A stretch of DNA of 5,823 nucleotides. It comes from an uncultured Eubacteriales bacterium. GTDB taxonomy: Bacteria > Bacillota > Clostridia > UMGS1883 > UMGS1540. The notes below the pieces were generated by a model, which was not told the DNA's origin, did not search any database, and saw nothing but the letters and a program-made list of their open reading frames with translations. The stretch covers positions 1-5,823 of the forward strand of contig USAP01000112.1 of NCBI GenBank assembly GCA_900552775.1, written 5' to 3'. Made by a program: the position numbers and the translations under genes. Below are positions 1 to 5,823 of the stretch, piece by piece (within the stretch, counting starts at the first letter, position 1; each line of letters starts with the position of its first letter).

Positions 1-584
1 GCGGCAAGTGCGCAAGAACGATGGATATGACAGAGGACGAGCGCGAGATGCTTAGCGATGTTTCGCTTCTGACGCTGAAGCCCGTGATTTATGCGGCAAA
101 CGTAGCGGAGGACGACTATTCAAAGCCTGAGGGTGAGAATGAATTTGTAAATAAAATCCGCGAATTTGCGGCAACCGAAAATTCGGAAGTGATGGTAATT
201 TCGGCAAGAATAGAAGAAGAAATTTCCGCGCTTGACAAGGATGAGAAGCAGGTGTTTTTAGAAGAACTCGGCGCAAGCGAGTCGGGGCTTGATAAGCTGA
301 TTCGCGCAAGCTACAAGCTTTTGGGGTTAATCAGCTATTTAACTGCGGGCAAGCCCGAGGTAAGAGCCTGGACGATTAAAGAGGGAACAAAGGCTCCGCA
401 GGCGGCGGGTAAGATTCATACCGACTTTGAACGCGGATTTATCCGTGCCGAGGTAGTTGCATTTGATGATTTGATGGAATGCGGTTCTATGACGGCGGCA
501 AAAGAAAAGGGGCTTGTAAGAAGTGAAGGCAAGGAATATGTTATGCAGGACGGAGACGTGGTTGTATTCAGATTTAATGTTTAA
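1..584 (+). CDS. ychF: Redox-regulated ribosome-binding ATPase YchF, C-terminal part (5' end outside window)
   Basis: This is the C-terminal half of YchF/Ola1, a cytosolic Obg-family P-loop protein that prefers ATP to GTP and binds ribosomes; its exact cellular role is still debated. The frame is open from the window edge (first full codon at position 3, reading GKCARTM), so the ATG at 21 is internal and the G1 P-loop and other N-terminal nucleotide motifs are not visible. About 193 residues of the usual 360-370 are present. Visible family landmarks are LTLKPVIYAANV (the G4-like nucleobase-contact segment just after the coiled coil), the acidic stretch EEEISALDKDE, and GLDKLIRASYKLLGL leading into the C-terminal TGS domain. 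That domain has AGKPEVRAWTI, the very conserved APQAAGKIHTDFERGFIRAE block, and the ending DGDVVVFRFNV, so the natural C terminus is intact. There is no terminator in the 36 nt before metF, so read-through transcription is possible, though no functional link is known. Confidence 0.97.
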   Translation, partial: GKCARTMDMTEDEREMLSDVSLLTLKPVIYAANVAEDDYSKPEGENEFVNKIREFAATENSEVMVISARIEEEISALDKDEKQVFLEELGASESGLDKLIRASYKLLGLISYLTAGKPEVRAWTIKEGTKAPQAAGKIHTDFERGFIRAEVVAFDDLMECGSMTAAKEKGLVRSEGKEYVMQDGDVVVFRFNV

Positions 585-610
585 ACTGTGCCGAGACACA
601 GCGGCGAAAC

Positions 611-614
611 GGAG
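611..614 (+). promoter_or_regulatory. Ribosome binding site deciding the metF start
   Basis: GGAG lies 6 nt upstream of the ATG at 621, which is good Shine-Dalgarno spacing. It favours that ATG over an in-frame GTG at 588, which would add 11 residues (VPRHSGETESI before the Met) with no resemblance to MetF N termini and no comparable site in front of it. Confidence 0.75.
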
Positions 615-620
615 AGTATT

Positions 621-1481
621 ATGTTTATAAAAGATATAGAAAAAAATAAGGATACTGTTTTGTCATTTGAAATTTTTCCGCCGAAACCGGATACGCCTTT
701 TGAAAGCGTTACGGAAGCCGCGCGAAAGCTGGCATTAAAAAAGCCTGATTTTATAAGTGTTACATACGGTGCCGGCGGCTCTTCAAGAGATAATACCTTT
801 GCATTGGCATCGTTTATTCAGGATGAACTTAATGTTACATCGCTTGCTCATCTTACATGCGTGGGAACGGCAAAAGAAACGCTCGGAGATATACTTTCCG
901 AGCTTTCCGAAAGAAAAATTCAGAATATTCTGGCATTGCGCGGAGATTTCCCGCCGGGACAGGATGACATGTGTCTGGATTTTAAACATGCTTCGGATTT
1001 GATTTCCGAAATAAAAAAATTCGATGACTTTTGTGTTGGCGGAGCATGTTATCCCGAGGGGCATACGGAGAGCGACAATATTGTAACCGATATAGAAAAT
1101 CTTAAATATAAAACTGCCGCGGGGGTTGATTTTCTTGTTTCGCAGCTGTATTTTGACAACGACGTTTTTTATAATTTTCTGTATCGTGCCGCAGCACGAG
1201 GCATTGAGGTTCCGGTCCATGCCGGGATAATGCCTGTTGTAAACAGAAATTCGGTTAAAAGAATGTGCCGTCTGTCGGGAGCAACACTCACGCCGAAATA
1301 CAGAAATATGCTTGATAAGTATTATGACAAGCCGGAGTCTCTGCGCAAAGCGGGAATTGTTTACGCAAGCGAGCAGATAATAGATCTCGTTGCAAACGGA
1401 GTTTCGGGCATACACATTTACACTATGAACAAGCCCGATATTGCCGAGGAAATTATGTACAATCTGAAAGGAATTATTTAA
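621..1481 (+). CDS. metF: 5,10-methylenetetrahydrofolate reductase MetF
   Basis: MetF is a cytosolic FAD enzyme with a TIM-barrel fold that reduces 5,10-methylene-THF to 5-methyl-THF, the methyl donor for methionine synthase. The 286-residue product is close to the usual bacterial length (about 290-300). Family blocks appear in order: SFEIFPPK (residues 15-22; E17 corresponds to the catalytic Glu28 of E. coli MetF), ISVTYGAGGSSRDNT (45-59), LAHLTCVGT (75-83), NILALRGDFPPG (102-113; D109 corresponds to Asp120 near the flavin), CYPEGHTE (143-150), FLVSQLYFDND (171-181; Q175 corresponds to folate-contacting Gln183), HAGIMPVVN (200-208) and IHIYTMN (264-270). The ATG at 621 is chosen for its GGAG site and because the protein then begins a few residues before the first barrel strand. 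The stop codon shares its last base with the next gene's ATG, indicating an operon. No metV or NADH-subunit partner gene is visible, so the electron donor cannot be read from the context. Confidence 0.97.
   Translation: MFIKDIEKNKDTVLSFEIFPPKPDTPFESVTEAARKLALKKPDFISVTYGAGGSSRDNTFALASFIQDELNVTSLAHLTCVGTAKETLGDILSELSERKIQNILALRGDFPPGQDDMCLDFKHASDLISEIKKFDDFCVGGACYPEGHTESDNIVTDIENLKYKTAAGVDFLVSQLYFDNDVFYNFLYRAAARGIEVPVHAGIMPVVNRNSVKRMCRLSGATLTPKYRNMLDKYYDKPESLRKAGIVYASEQIIDLVANGVSGIHIYTMNKPDIAEEIMYNLKGII
1467..1472 (+). promoter_or_regulatory. Ribosome binding site of the activation-domain gene, inside the end of metF
   Basis: AAAGGA sits within the last codons of metF, 8 nt before the ATG at 1481. 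Together with the TAATG stop-start overlap it supports this start and suggests translational coupling to metF. Confidence 0.6.
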
Positions 1482-2023
1482 TGCTGATTTCGGATACACT
1501 TAGATTTATGGGAGCAGGCAGTGACTCGTCTCCCGAAACAATCGAACTTGCAGAAACTGCGATTGAAAAGGTACGAAGCGTTTCTACGCCCGTAAGCAGA
1601 CTTACAGTCATTAATTCCGATAATAAAGAGCTTTTGCGCGGCGCAGACATTGAAAAACACCTTTGCGGCTGCTCAAAAGCTTTCGTTTTAATCGCAACTT
1701 TGGGTCCCGGTGTTGATTTGCTGATTCGCAAAACACAGCTTCAGAGCATGCGTGAAGCTGTGGCTGTTGATGCGGCGGCTTCGGCATGTCTTGAAGAATA
1801 CTGCGATGAAATTTGCGCAAAACTTGCCGAAAGCAATTCGATTACAATGCGTTTTTCTCCGGGATACGGAGATTATCCGATAGAAGTGCAGCCGCAGCTG
1901 CTGGCCTTTTGCGGCGCAGAGAAAATAGGACTTACATGCAGCGGTTATATGATGATTCCGACAAAATCGGTATCGGCAATAATAGGTATAAAGGATGAAA
2001 ACTATGAGGAACTTAATCGGTAA
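1481..2023 (+). CDS. Stand-alone methionine synthase activation-domain (reactivation) protein
   Basis: This 180-residue protein resembles the C-terminal AdoMet-binding activation domain of cobalamin-dependent methionine synthase, encoded here as a separate polypeptide. Its inferred role is to bind S-adenosylmethionine and, with an electron donor, remethylate the inactive cob(II)alamin form of MetH. The key landmark is MRFSPGYGDYP: R124, P127, G128 and Y129 match the RxxPGY AdoMet-binding signature of E. coli MetH (RPAPGYP). Other family-like parts are the segment FVLIATLGPGVDLLIRKTQ (about 67-86), the helix rich in Ala around AVAVDAAASACLEEYCDE (93-110), and the tail SGYMMIPTKSVSAIIGI (154-170). 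It is much shorter than the roughly 330-residue E. coli domain, as is usual for the stand-alone forms. There is no signal peptide or membrane segment, so it should be cytosolic. It starts within the metF stop codon and its end overlaps metH, which has no such domain, so the genomic context strongly supports the assignment. The physiological electron donor is not apparent. Confidence 0.9.
   Translation: MLISDTLRFMGAGSDSSPETIELAETAIEKVRSVSTPVSRLTVINSDNKELLRGADIEKHLCGCSKAFVLIATLGPGVDLLIRKTQLQSMREAVAVDAAASACLEEYCDEICAKLAESNSITMRFSPGYGDYPIEVQPQLLAFCGAEKIGLTCSGYMMIPTKSVSAIIGIKDENYEELNR
1992..1995 (+). promoter_or_regulatory. Ribosome binding site favouring the metH ATG at 2004
   Basis: AGGA lies 8 nt upstream of the ATG at 2004. 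The alternative in-frame ATG at 1995 overlaps this motif and has only a weak AGG (1984-1986) ahead of it. A third in-frame ATG at 2028 would leave too little sequence before the first beta strand (LFIDGGLGTM). Confidence 0.55.
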
Positions 2024-4343
2024 AAAAATGCTTTTTATTGACGGGGGGCTCGGCACTATGATTGGTAAAACAGATATGCTGCCCGAGATTTTGAATATCA
2101 AAGAACCCGAAAGAATAAAAAAAATTCACACGGCATACCTTCAAAGCGGTGCCGATATAATAACGTCAAACACATTCGGTGCCAACAGGTTTAAGCTGCA
2201 GAATTATTCCGTTTCCGAAATTGTTGAAGCGGCAATGCGGAATGCGCGCGAATGTGCGGAAAAATTCGGACGCGGTTTTGTTACGCTGGACGTAGGGCCG
2301 CTCGGAGCGCTTTTAAAGCCTATGGGAACTGTGGATTTTGAAGATGCCTATTCCGCTTTTGCTGAAACTGTTACGGCAGGACAAAAATATGCCGATATGA
2401 TTTCTCTTGAAACATTTACGGATATTTATGAACTTAAAGCGGCGGTTCTCGCCGCAAAAGAATGCAGCTCATTGCCCGTTTTGGCGTCTGTAAGCCTCGA
2501 CAAAGACGGGAAAATGCTCTGCGGCGCCGATATTATGTCGGTTGTTGCTATGCTTGAAGGCTTAAGAGTTGATGTAATAGGCCTCAACTGCGGTTTCGGT
2601 CCCGATAAATATAAGCCTATATTTGAGAAGCTCCAAAAAATTTCGAGTACGCCCATTGCCATTGTTCCGAATGCCGGACTGCCGCGCTTTGTAAACGGCG
2701 AAACGGTTTTTGATTTGGATGCGGAGGCTTTTTCCAATATTATGCGTGAATTTGCCGAAAGGGGAGCTCAACTTCTCGGCGGCTGCTGCGGTACGACGCC
2801 GGAACATATTCGGCTGACGAGAGAAAAATGCAGCGGAGTTAAAATGAAATTGCCCGAAAATAAGAATATTACGTTCGTATCAAGCTTCGGGGCTGGGGTC
2901 GAAATCGGCAAAAGACCGATTGTAATAGGAGAGAGGATTAACCCGACGGGAAAGAAAAAACTTAAAGAAGCTTTGAGAAATAACGATATTGAATATATAT
3001 TAAAAGAGGGTATTTCTCAGCAGGAGAACGGCGCTGATGTGCTGGACGTTAATGTCGGACTGCCGGAAATAGACGAAACGGCAATGATGAAAAAAGCCGT
3101 TTTTGAACTTCAGAGTATTTTGAGCATACCGCTTCAGATTGACAGCAGCTCGCCCGAAGCGCTGGAAGCCGCTATGCGTATTTATAACGGAAAGCCCATG
3201 ATAAACTCCGTTAACGGCAAAAAAGAATCTATGGATGCAGTTTTTCCGCTTGTGCAAAAATACGGAGGTGTTTTGGTCGGACTTACGCTTGATGAGGACG
3301 GAATACCCGAAAAAGCCGAAGGCAGATTTAAAATTGCCGAAAAAATTATAAACGAAGCGGCAAAGTACGGAATAGATAAAAAAGATATTATTATAGATCC
3401 GCTGACGCTTACCGTCTCGTCAGAGCCTTCCGCACCGCGCGAAACTTTGCGCGCCGTAAATATGATACACGAAAAGCTTCACGCTCACACGGTTTTGGGT
3501 GTTTCAAATGTTTCGTTCGGACTTCCGGAACGCCCGACAGCAAATACGGCATTTTTAACAATGGCAATGCATTCAGGACTTTCGGCGGCTATTATGAATC
3601 CTTTATCTTCTCAAATGATGGGTGCCGTTGCGGCATTTAACGCGTTGATGGGATTTGATGAAGACTGCAGAAATTATATAGAAAGGTTCAGCGAAACCGA
3701 AAAAAACGAAAAAGCTGCGTTTACAGAGCTTTCTCTTCGCGATATTATAGAGCTGGGTCTTAAAAGCGCGGCATATGACAAAACTCTTGAAATGCTTAAA
3801 AATACAGACGGACTTGAGATTATAAACGAGCACATAATTCCGGCTCTTGATGCGGTAGGAAAAGGATTTGAAGAAAAGAAAATTTATCTTCCGAGTCTCC
3901 TCTCATCTGCGGAAACGGCAAAAAATGCATTTGCCGCAATTTCCGATTCATCAAAGGAGACAAAAAGCGGAGAAGATAAAATTCTGCTTGCCACCGTTCA
4001 CGGCGATATTCACGATATAGGAAAAAATATTGTGAAGCTTTTGCTTCAGAATTACGGTTTTGATGTTGTGGATCTCGGAAAAGATGTGGAAAGCGAAAAG
4101 ATTGTTGAATGTGCCGTCCGCGAAAACATACATCTTATAGGACTTTCAGCGCTTATGACTACAACCGTTTCTTCTATGGAGGAAACAATAAAAGCACTGA
4201 GAGAAACGGGCAAAGATTTTAAAATTGTTGTGGGCGGTGCCGTGCTCACGCGCGAGTACGCCGATATGATAGGCGCTGATTGCTACGCGCCCGACGCGCT
4301 TGCAACCGTAAATTATGCAAAAAAAATATTCGGCAGAAATTAG
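2004..4343 (+). CDS. metH: Cobalamin-dependent methionine synthase MetH, short form without activation domain
   Basis: This cytosolic enzyme transfers the methyl group of 5-methyl-THF through methylcobalamin to homocysteine. The product is 779 residues from the ATG at 2004 (782 from 1995). Three modules follow in order, numbered from 2004. First, the homocysteine/zinc barrel (about 1-280) has LFIDGGLGTM, GLNCGFGP (C196) and GGCCGTTPEHI (C261, C262), giving all three zinc ligands. Second, the pterin-binding barrel (about 300-560) has GERINPTGKKKLKEAL (309-324), DVNVGLPEID, QIDSSSPEAL, INSVNGKK, DPLTLTVSS and GVSNVSFGLP (499-508). Third, the cobalamin module has a helical cap (about 570-655, FEEKKIYLPSLLSSAETAKNAF in two adjoining pieces) and a Rossmann domain with the DxHxxG, SxL and GG signature: DIHDIG with H670 as the lower cobalt ligand, SAL at 715-717 and GG at 744-745. 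It ends at the close of the cobalamin fold, without the roughly 330-residue activation domain of the 1227-residue E. coli enzyme; the upstream overlapping gene supplies that part. Confidence 0.96.
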   Translation: MRNLIGKKMLFIDGGLGTMIGKTDMLPEILNIKEPERIKKIHTAYLQSGADIITSNTFGANRFKLQNYSVSEIVEAAMRNARECAEKFGRGFVTLDVGPLGALLKPMGTVDFEDAYSAFAETVTAGQKYADMISLETFTDIYELKAAVLAAKECSSLPVLASVSLDKDGKMLCGADIMSVVAMLEGLRVDVIGLNCGFGPDKYKPIFEKLQKISSTPIAIVPNAGLPRFVNGETVFDLDAEAFSNIMREFAERGAQLLGGCCGTTPEHIRLTREKCSGVKMKLPENKNITFVSSFGAGVEIGKRPIVIGERINPTGKKKLKEALRNNDIEYILKEGISQQENGADVLDVNVGLPEIDETAMMKKAVFELQSILSIPLQIDSSSPEALEAAMRIYNGKPMINSVNGKKESMDAVFPLVQKYGGVLVGLTLDEDGIPEKAEGRFKIAEKIINEAAKYGIDKKDIIIDPLTLTVSSEPSAPRETLRAVNMIHEKLHAHTVLGVSNVSFGLPERPTANTAFLTMAMHSGLSAAIMNPLSSQMMGAVAAFNALMGFDEDCRNYIERFSETEKNEKAAFTELSLRDIIELGLKSAAYDKTLEMLKNTDGLEIINEHIIPALDAVGKGFEEKKIYLPSLLSSAETAKNAFAAISDSSKETKSGEDKILLATVHGDIHDIGKNIVKLLLQNYGFDVVDLGKDVESEKIVECAVRENIHLIGLSALMTTTVSSMEETIKALRETGKDFKIVVGGAVLTREYADMIGADCYAPDALATVNYAKKIFGRN

Positions 4344-4352
4344 TAATTAAAA

Positions 4353-4402
4353 AGAGTGCGGGAAGCTTTTAAAAAGTATATCCGCGCTCTCAACTTTATT
4401 TT
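4353..4402 (+). terminator. Probable Rho-independent terminator of the metF-metH unit
   Basis: Ten bases after the metH stop, AGAGTGCGGG (4353-4362) can pair with TCCGCGCTCT (4381-4390). That gives a 10-pair, G+C-rich stem with two G-U wobbles and an 18-nt loop, which can be shortened because it contains CTTTTAAAAAG. It is followed by a T-rich tail, TTTATTTT (4395-4402), and preceded by an A run. The tail begins 4 nt after the stem and is interrupted, so its strength is uncertain. Confidence 0.6.
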
Positions 4403-4490
4403 GCAATTAATTTTCAAACAGAAAACGCAGCGATTTTTCAGTTTCTGTGATATGATTTTCTGAAATTTTCAAAAAATATTAGATTTACCC

Positions 4491-4517
4491 TTGACAAAAT
4501 TCCTCTTAATATAAAAT
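4491..4517 (+). promoter_or_regulatory. Candidate upstream sigma-A promoter (P1)
   Basis: A perfect -35 box, TTGACA (4491-4496), is followed by TAAAAT (4512-4517, 5 of 6 matches to TATAAT). The 15-nt spacer is shorter than the ideal 17, so the call is tentative. Transcripts from here would carry a leader of about 130 nt before the MFS start. Confidence 0.35.
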
Positions 4518-4569
4518 ATTCACAAAAATCAACCCGCATTTCAATTGAATTTATACATATGCCGGCGCG

Positions 4570-4631
4570 TCGAAGCTTGACACAGCGGATTATTTATGGT
4601 AGACTTTTATATAAACGAATAATAGCTTCGA
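4570..4631. repeat. 8-bp perfect inverted repeat bracketing promoter P2
   Basis: TCGAAGCT (4570-4577) and AGCTTCGA (4624-4631) are exact reverse complements, 46 nt apart. The left arm runs up to the first base of the P2 -35 box and the right arm lies downstream of the predicted transcription start. The placement could suit a pair of operator half-sites for a repressor, but this is inference and a chance match of 8 bp is possible. Confidence 0.35.
4577..4605 (+). promoter_or_regulatory. Candidate proximal sigma-A promoter of the MFS gene (P2)
   Basis: A perfect -35 box, TTGACA (4577-4582), is separated by exactly 17 nt from TAGACT (4600-4605, 4 of 6 matches to TATAAT). The predicted start of transcription would be near 4612, leaving a leader of about 40 nt. 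Spacing is ideal and the position just ahead of the MFS gene fits. An 8-bp inverted repeat brackets it. Confidence 0.5.
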
Positions 4632-4653
4632 ATTTTACATACTGGAGATACTG

Positions 4654-5823
4654 ATGAATTATAACAAAGCGCGCAAAAGCAGTACAATTGTTTTTATATT
4701 TTTATGGGTTACTTATTGCTTGACAACCATGTCAAAAATGGCGTTTTCTTCGGCAATGCCGTCAATAATAAACGATGGCTTGCTGACAAAAAGTCAGGCG
4801 GGCGCAATTTCTTCGGTATATTGGGTTGTTTATACCCTCGGTCAGGTTTGCGGTGGTTTTATTGCAGATAAATTTAAGCCGGAAAAGCTTATTATTTTGG
4901 GTATTTTCGGAACAGCTTCCGTTTGTGCCGTTTTTCCGTTTGTCGGCGGATTTATACCAATGCTTGTTGTCTGGGGCTTGTTCGGCTTTATTCAGTTTGG
5001 TCTGTGGCCTGCAACGGTGGTCATTTTATCAAAGGGTATTTTAAAAGAGCATATGGAAAAAGCGCATCATTATATTACGTTCCCGTATTGTGTCGGCACG
5101 GCGCTCAGTTATGCATTTGCGTCGGCTCTTTCGAAATTCGGCTGGCAAACTTTGTTTATTGTGAATGCCGCTATAGAGCTTGTCCTTGCAATTCTTTTTA
5201 TTATTGCATATTTGCGTCACGGAAAGCCTCTTTATGAATATATTGACAAATATGATTTTCGTGAGGTTGTTTCGGGCAAGGCACCCAAGAGTGATATTAA
5301 AAACATTGGTCATTTTCTGAAAAACGGTCTGGCTGTCATGATAATGATTTCACTTGTAAGAGCCACTTTAAGCACCGGATTAACCACATGGGTTCCCACA
5401 ATGCTTATAGAAACAAAAGGCGTTGCAACAACACTTTCGCTGATTTTCACAATACTTGTTTTAATATCAAATTTTTTCGGCATTTATCCCGCAGAAAAGA
5501 TTCTGTCTTATAATAAGGGAAATGAAATGAAAACGCTCGCGGCTATGTATGCCGTTGCATTTCCGTTTATTTCGTTACTTCTGCTTCGTGATTTTATTCC
5601 CGTTGCCGTGATAGTAATTATGCTTATGATTGTTACAACTATTTCATATTCCTGCGGAAGCGTTATATTAAGTCAAAGTGTTTCATACAGATATACAAAG
5701 TATAATTTTACAGGAACATCAGCGGGACTGATAAATGCCGGGGCTGCTTTGGGAAATGTTATTTCCATCTTCGGATACGGTGTGCTCATTGACAGCGTAG
5801 GGTGGACGAAAACAATAATTATC
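4654..5823 (+). CDS. Major facilitator superfamily transporter, substrate unknown (3' end outside window)
   Basis: An open frame of 390 codons runs from the ATG at 4654 to the window edge with no stop; GGAG (4644-4647) lies 6 nt upstream. The product is a polytopic inner-membrane protein: a short basic N-terminal stretch, then hydrophobic segments at roughly 11-34, 49-71, 78-97, 101-125, 139-160 and 166-187, a hydrophilic central loop (188-222), and segments at about 223-248, 257-281, 293-311, 313-340 and 352-376, with the twelfth starting near 382. The loop between TM2 and TM3 reads GGFIADKFKPEK (67-78), the MFS motif A pattern GxxxD(R/K)xxxx(K/R). GTSAGLINAGAALGN in TM11 (354-368) is also typical, as is the overall 6+6 arrangement. 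A full length of about 410-430 residues is expected, so little is missing. It loosely resembles the sugar-phosphate permease/NarK-like anion side of the superfamily, but I cannot assign a substrate. Its separate promoter region and the terminator upstream argue against operon membership with metH. Confidence 0.92.
   Translation, partial: MNYNKARKSSTIVFIFLWVTYCLTTMSKMAFSSAMPSIINDGLLTKSQAGAISSVYWVVYTLGQVCGGFIADKFKPEKLIILGIFGTASVCAVFPFVGGFIPMLVVWGLFGFIQFGLWPATVVILSKGILKEHMEKAHHYITFPYCVGTALSYAFASALSKFGWQTLFIVNAAIELVLAILFIIAYLRHGKPLYEYIDKYDFREVVSGKAPKSDIKNIGHFLKNGLAVMIMISLVRATLSTGLTTWVPTMLIETKGVATTLSLIFTILVLISNFFGIYPAEKILSYNKGNEMKTLAAMYAVAFPFISLLLLRDFIPVAVIVIMLMIVTTISYSCGSVILSQSVSYRYTKYNFTGTSAGLINAGAALGNVISIFGYGVLIDSVGWTKTIII

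Larger units (their letters stand above)
4344..4653. other. AT-rich intergenic region between metH and the MFS gene
   Basis: This 310-nt stretch holds no convincing gene. It contains, in order, the probable metH terminator (4353-4402), a weak hairpin made from ACAGAAAAC (4418-4426) and GTTTCTGT (4441-4448) with one bulged A and no following T run, two sigma-A-like promoter candidates starting at 4491 and 4577, and an 8-bp inverted repeat around the second one. A 31-codon open frame (4559-4654) crosses the second promoter and is treated as doubtful. Confidence 0.7.

Noticed and set aside
21..23. ATG at 21 as a true start of a small TGS-domain protein
   Set aside because: The frame is open through the window edge and the residues before the ATG continue the YchF pattern, so it is an internal Met of a longer gene.
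588..620. GTG at 588 as the metF start
   Set aside because: It would add 11 residues unlike MetF N termini and lacks a ribosome site; the ATG at 621 has GGAG at 6 nt.
783..1499. A 238-codon open frame on the - strand opposite metF
   Set aside because: It lies fully within a clear metF gene, its translation is Cys/Arg/Asn-rich with no recognisable family, and it is explained as a shadow of the coding strand.
1688..2101. A 137-codon - strand open frame across the reactivator-metH junction
   Set aside because: Both overlapping + strand genes are well supported by motifs; the antisense product has no family features.
4418..4448. Second terminator hairpin in the gap
   Set aside because: The stem has a bulge, is A+T-rich and is followed by GATATGATTTTC rather than a T run, so it is not supported as a terminator.
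4344..4653. Riboswitch, tRNA or other structured RNA in the gap
   Set aside because: No cobalamin-box, S-box, T-box or tRNA signatures were recognised; the only structures are a terminator-like hairpin, one weak stem and a wide inverted repeat.
4826..5237. Open frames on the + strand in another phase (72 and 104 codons) and one on the - strand (5041-5313)
   Set aside because: They are shadows of the MFS frame that begins at 4654, which has a good ribosome site, motif A and regularly spaced membrane segments.

Overview
The window carries five protein genes, all on the + strand, with moderately AT-rich coding sequence and a clearly AT-rich intergenic gap. It looks like an ordinary chromosomal segment of an anaerobic Firmicute of the Clostridia type. 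That placement is an inference. It rests on the AT-leaning composition, tight co-directional packing, good GGAG/AAGGA ribosome sites and, above all, a cobalamin-dependent methionine synthase split into a short MetH plus a separate reactivation protein, an arrangement known from Clostridia and Thermotoga. I see no mobile elements, CRISPR, tRNA or rRNA.

Layout: positions 1-584 hold the C-terminal half of the ATPase YchF (the 5' part lies outside the window). After a 36-nt gap comes metF (621-1481, 5,10-methylenetetrahydrofolate reductase). Its stop codon overlaps by one base (TAATG) the start of a 180-residue stand-alone methionine synthase activation-domain protein (1481-2023). That gene in turn overlaps by 20 nt a metH (2004-4343) which has the homocysteine, folate and cobalamin modules but ends right after the cobalamin domain. 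A hairpin with a T-rich tail (4353-4402) probably ends this unit. The rest of the gap to 4653 has two sigma-A-like promoter candidates and an 8-bp inverted repeat, followed by an MFS transporter gene (4654 onward) that is still open at the window edge.

How the genes work together: MetF reduces methylene-THF to methyl-THF. MetH moves that methyl group through cobalamin to homocysteine, making methionine. The small protein would rescue MetH whose cobalamin has oxidised to cob(II)alamin, by reductive methylation with S-adenosylmethionine. The two overlaps suggest translational coupling of the three proteins. YchF may only be a co-directional neighbour. The MFS gene has its own promoter region and no sequence evidence ties it to methionine metabolism. 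Nothing in the window looks like a wholly new system; the split MetH module is the most interesting part.
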